From: Pseudomonadota bacterium
GTDB taxonomy: Bacteria; SAR324; NAC60-12
NCBI GenBank assembly: GCA_014381795.1
Contig: JACNKY010000305.1
Location: 1-6,334 of the forward strand
Direction of reading: 5' to 3'
DNA length: 6,334 bases
The position numbers and the translations under genes were made by a program. Shown one piece after another: positions 5,725-6,334 of the stretch. Positions within the stretch are counted from its first letter, which is position 1; every line of letters starts with the position of its first letter. Under the pieces are notes generated by a model, which was given only the letters and a program-made list of their open reading frames with translations, searched no databases and was not told the origin of the DNA.

Positions 5725-6334
5725 ATGCAGAATAATAACGGCTCCGCTGATTCAGTCATCGTGATGAAATTCGGCGGTACCAGCGTGCGTAGTGAAGAAT
5801 CACGTGCCCACGCAATTAAACATATTCGTACTCATACCGAATCCGGAAAAAAGCTGGTTGTGATAGTTTCCGCAATGGGACGCAAAGGTGAGCCTTATGC
5901 AACAGACACACTGATTGCACTGCTCAAAGATTTAGGAGAACCGGTCAATCCCGCTGAACTGGATGCGGTAATGAGTATCGGCGAAACACTAAGTTCCGCA
6001 TTTTTTTCGCATTTGCTCAGTCAAAACGGACTTCCTGCAGAAGCATTCACTGGCAGACAGGCAGGCATCTTAACCAATGATAATCCTGGCAACGCTGAAA
6101 TTCTGCAAATCGATCCCGCCAGAATTCTGAAGGTGCTGAATCAGGGTAAAATTGCGGTCGTTGCCGGTTTTCAGGGAGCAACGGTAGCAGGAGATGTGCG
6201 TACTCTTGGACGCGGAGGCAGTGATACTAGTGCAGTAGCGCTGGGTGCCGCGTTGAATGCAGAGAGAGTGGAAATTTATTCTGATGTTGACGGTATCGCA
6301 AATTGTGATCCCCGTCAAATTTCGGCTGCAGCTT
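5725..6334 (+). CDS. dapG: Aspartate kinase, DapG-like, 3' half beyond the window
   Basis: Phosphorylates L-aspartate to 4-phospho-L-aspartate, the committed step before Asd. The frame runs open from the ATG at 5725 to the window end, giving 203 codons of an expected 400 or so. This is essentially the amino-acid kinase domain. Marks are KFGGTSV at 15-21 (ATP and substrate loop), SAMGRKG at 49-55, the SIGE segment near 84-87, GFQG at 148-151, TLGRGGSDTSA at 160-170 and the SDVDGIANCDPR nucleotide-binding strand at 186-197. The segments SAMGRKGEPYATDTL, TGRQAGILTND and GFQGA match my memory of Bacillus DapG more than proteobacterial LysC, and asd-dapG is a Bacillus gene order. The C-terminal ACT domains, which would show whether lysine or threonine inhibits it, lie outside. 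An alternative ATG sits at codon 14, but it would remove the first beta strand. There is no clear Shine-Dalgarno. The 24-base gap to asd indicates one operon. Confidence 0.92.
   Translation, partial: MQNNNGSADSVIVMKFGGTSVRSEESRAHAIKHIRTHTESGKKLVVIVSAMGRKGEPYATDTLIALLKDLGEPVNPAELDAVMSIGETLSSAFFSHLLSQNGLPAEAFTGRQAGILTNDNPGNAEILQIDPARILKVLNQGKIAVVAGFQGATVAGDVRTLGRGGSDTSAVALGAALNAERVEIYSDVDGIANCDPRQISAAA

Overview
The window looks like chromosomal DNA of a proteobacterium, most likely a gammaproteobacterium, with moderate GC content. The evidence for this is a Wzz-type O-antigen chain-length determinant, a PmbA/TldE protein and a DoeX/DoeD-like pair, all typical of that group. I cannot name the genus. 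No tRNA, rRNA, CRISPR array or insertion sequence was recognised.

Layout: (1) 1-860, plus strand, the 3' part of a Wzz-like gene whose beginning lies outside the window and which carries a perfect 4 x 9 bp in-frame repeat. (2) 861-902, a short convergent gap with a GC-rich hairpin. (3) 903-2246, minus strand, a complete pmbA (tldE) gene with a clear ribosome binding site and a consensus -10 box. (4) 2247-2543, a divergent intergenic region. (5) From 2544 to the right edge, four plus-strand genes: an Lrp/AsnC regulator resembling DoeX, a class III aminotransferase resembling DoeD (2,4-diaminobutyrate transaminase), an aspartate-semialdehyde dehydrogenase (Asd), and the first half of an aspartate kinase, cut by the window end.

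The last three enzymes catalyse consecutive reactions: aspartate <-> aspartyl phosphate (kinase) <-> aspartate semialdehyde (Asd) <-> 2,4-diaminobutyrate (transaminase). A nearby Lrp-type regulator may control them. The usual ectoine-degradation gene sets pair DoeX/DoeD with DoeC, a non-phosphorylating dehydrogenase, rather than with Asd plus a kinase. Here Asd and the kinase read most like the Bacillota asd-dapG pair, and Asd lacks the usual Ser/Arg loop that binds the 2'-phosphate of NADP, having an Asp there. The cassette is therefore either a dedicated 2,4-diaminobutyrate supply module or a catabolic module that could recover ATP from diaminobutyrate. The window does not decide between them, because the genes right of 6334 are not visible.

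All family assignments come from reading the translations and remembered family motifs; no database search was run.
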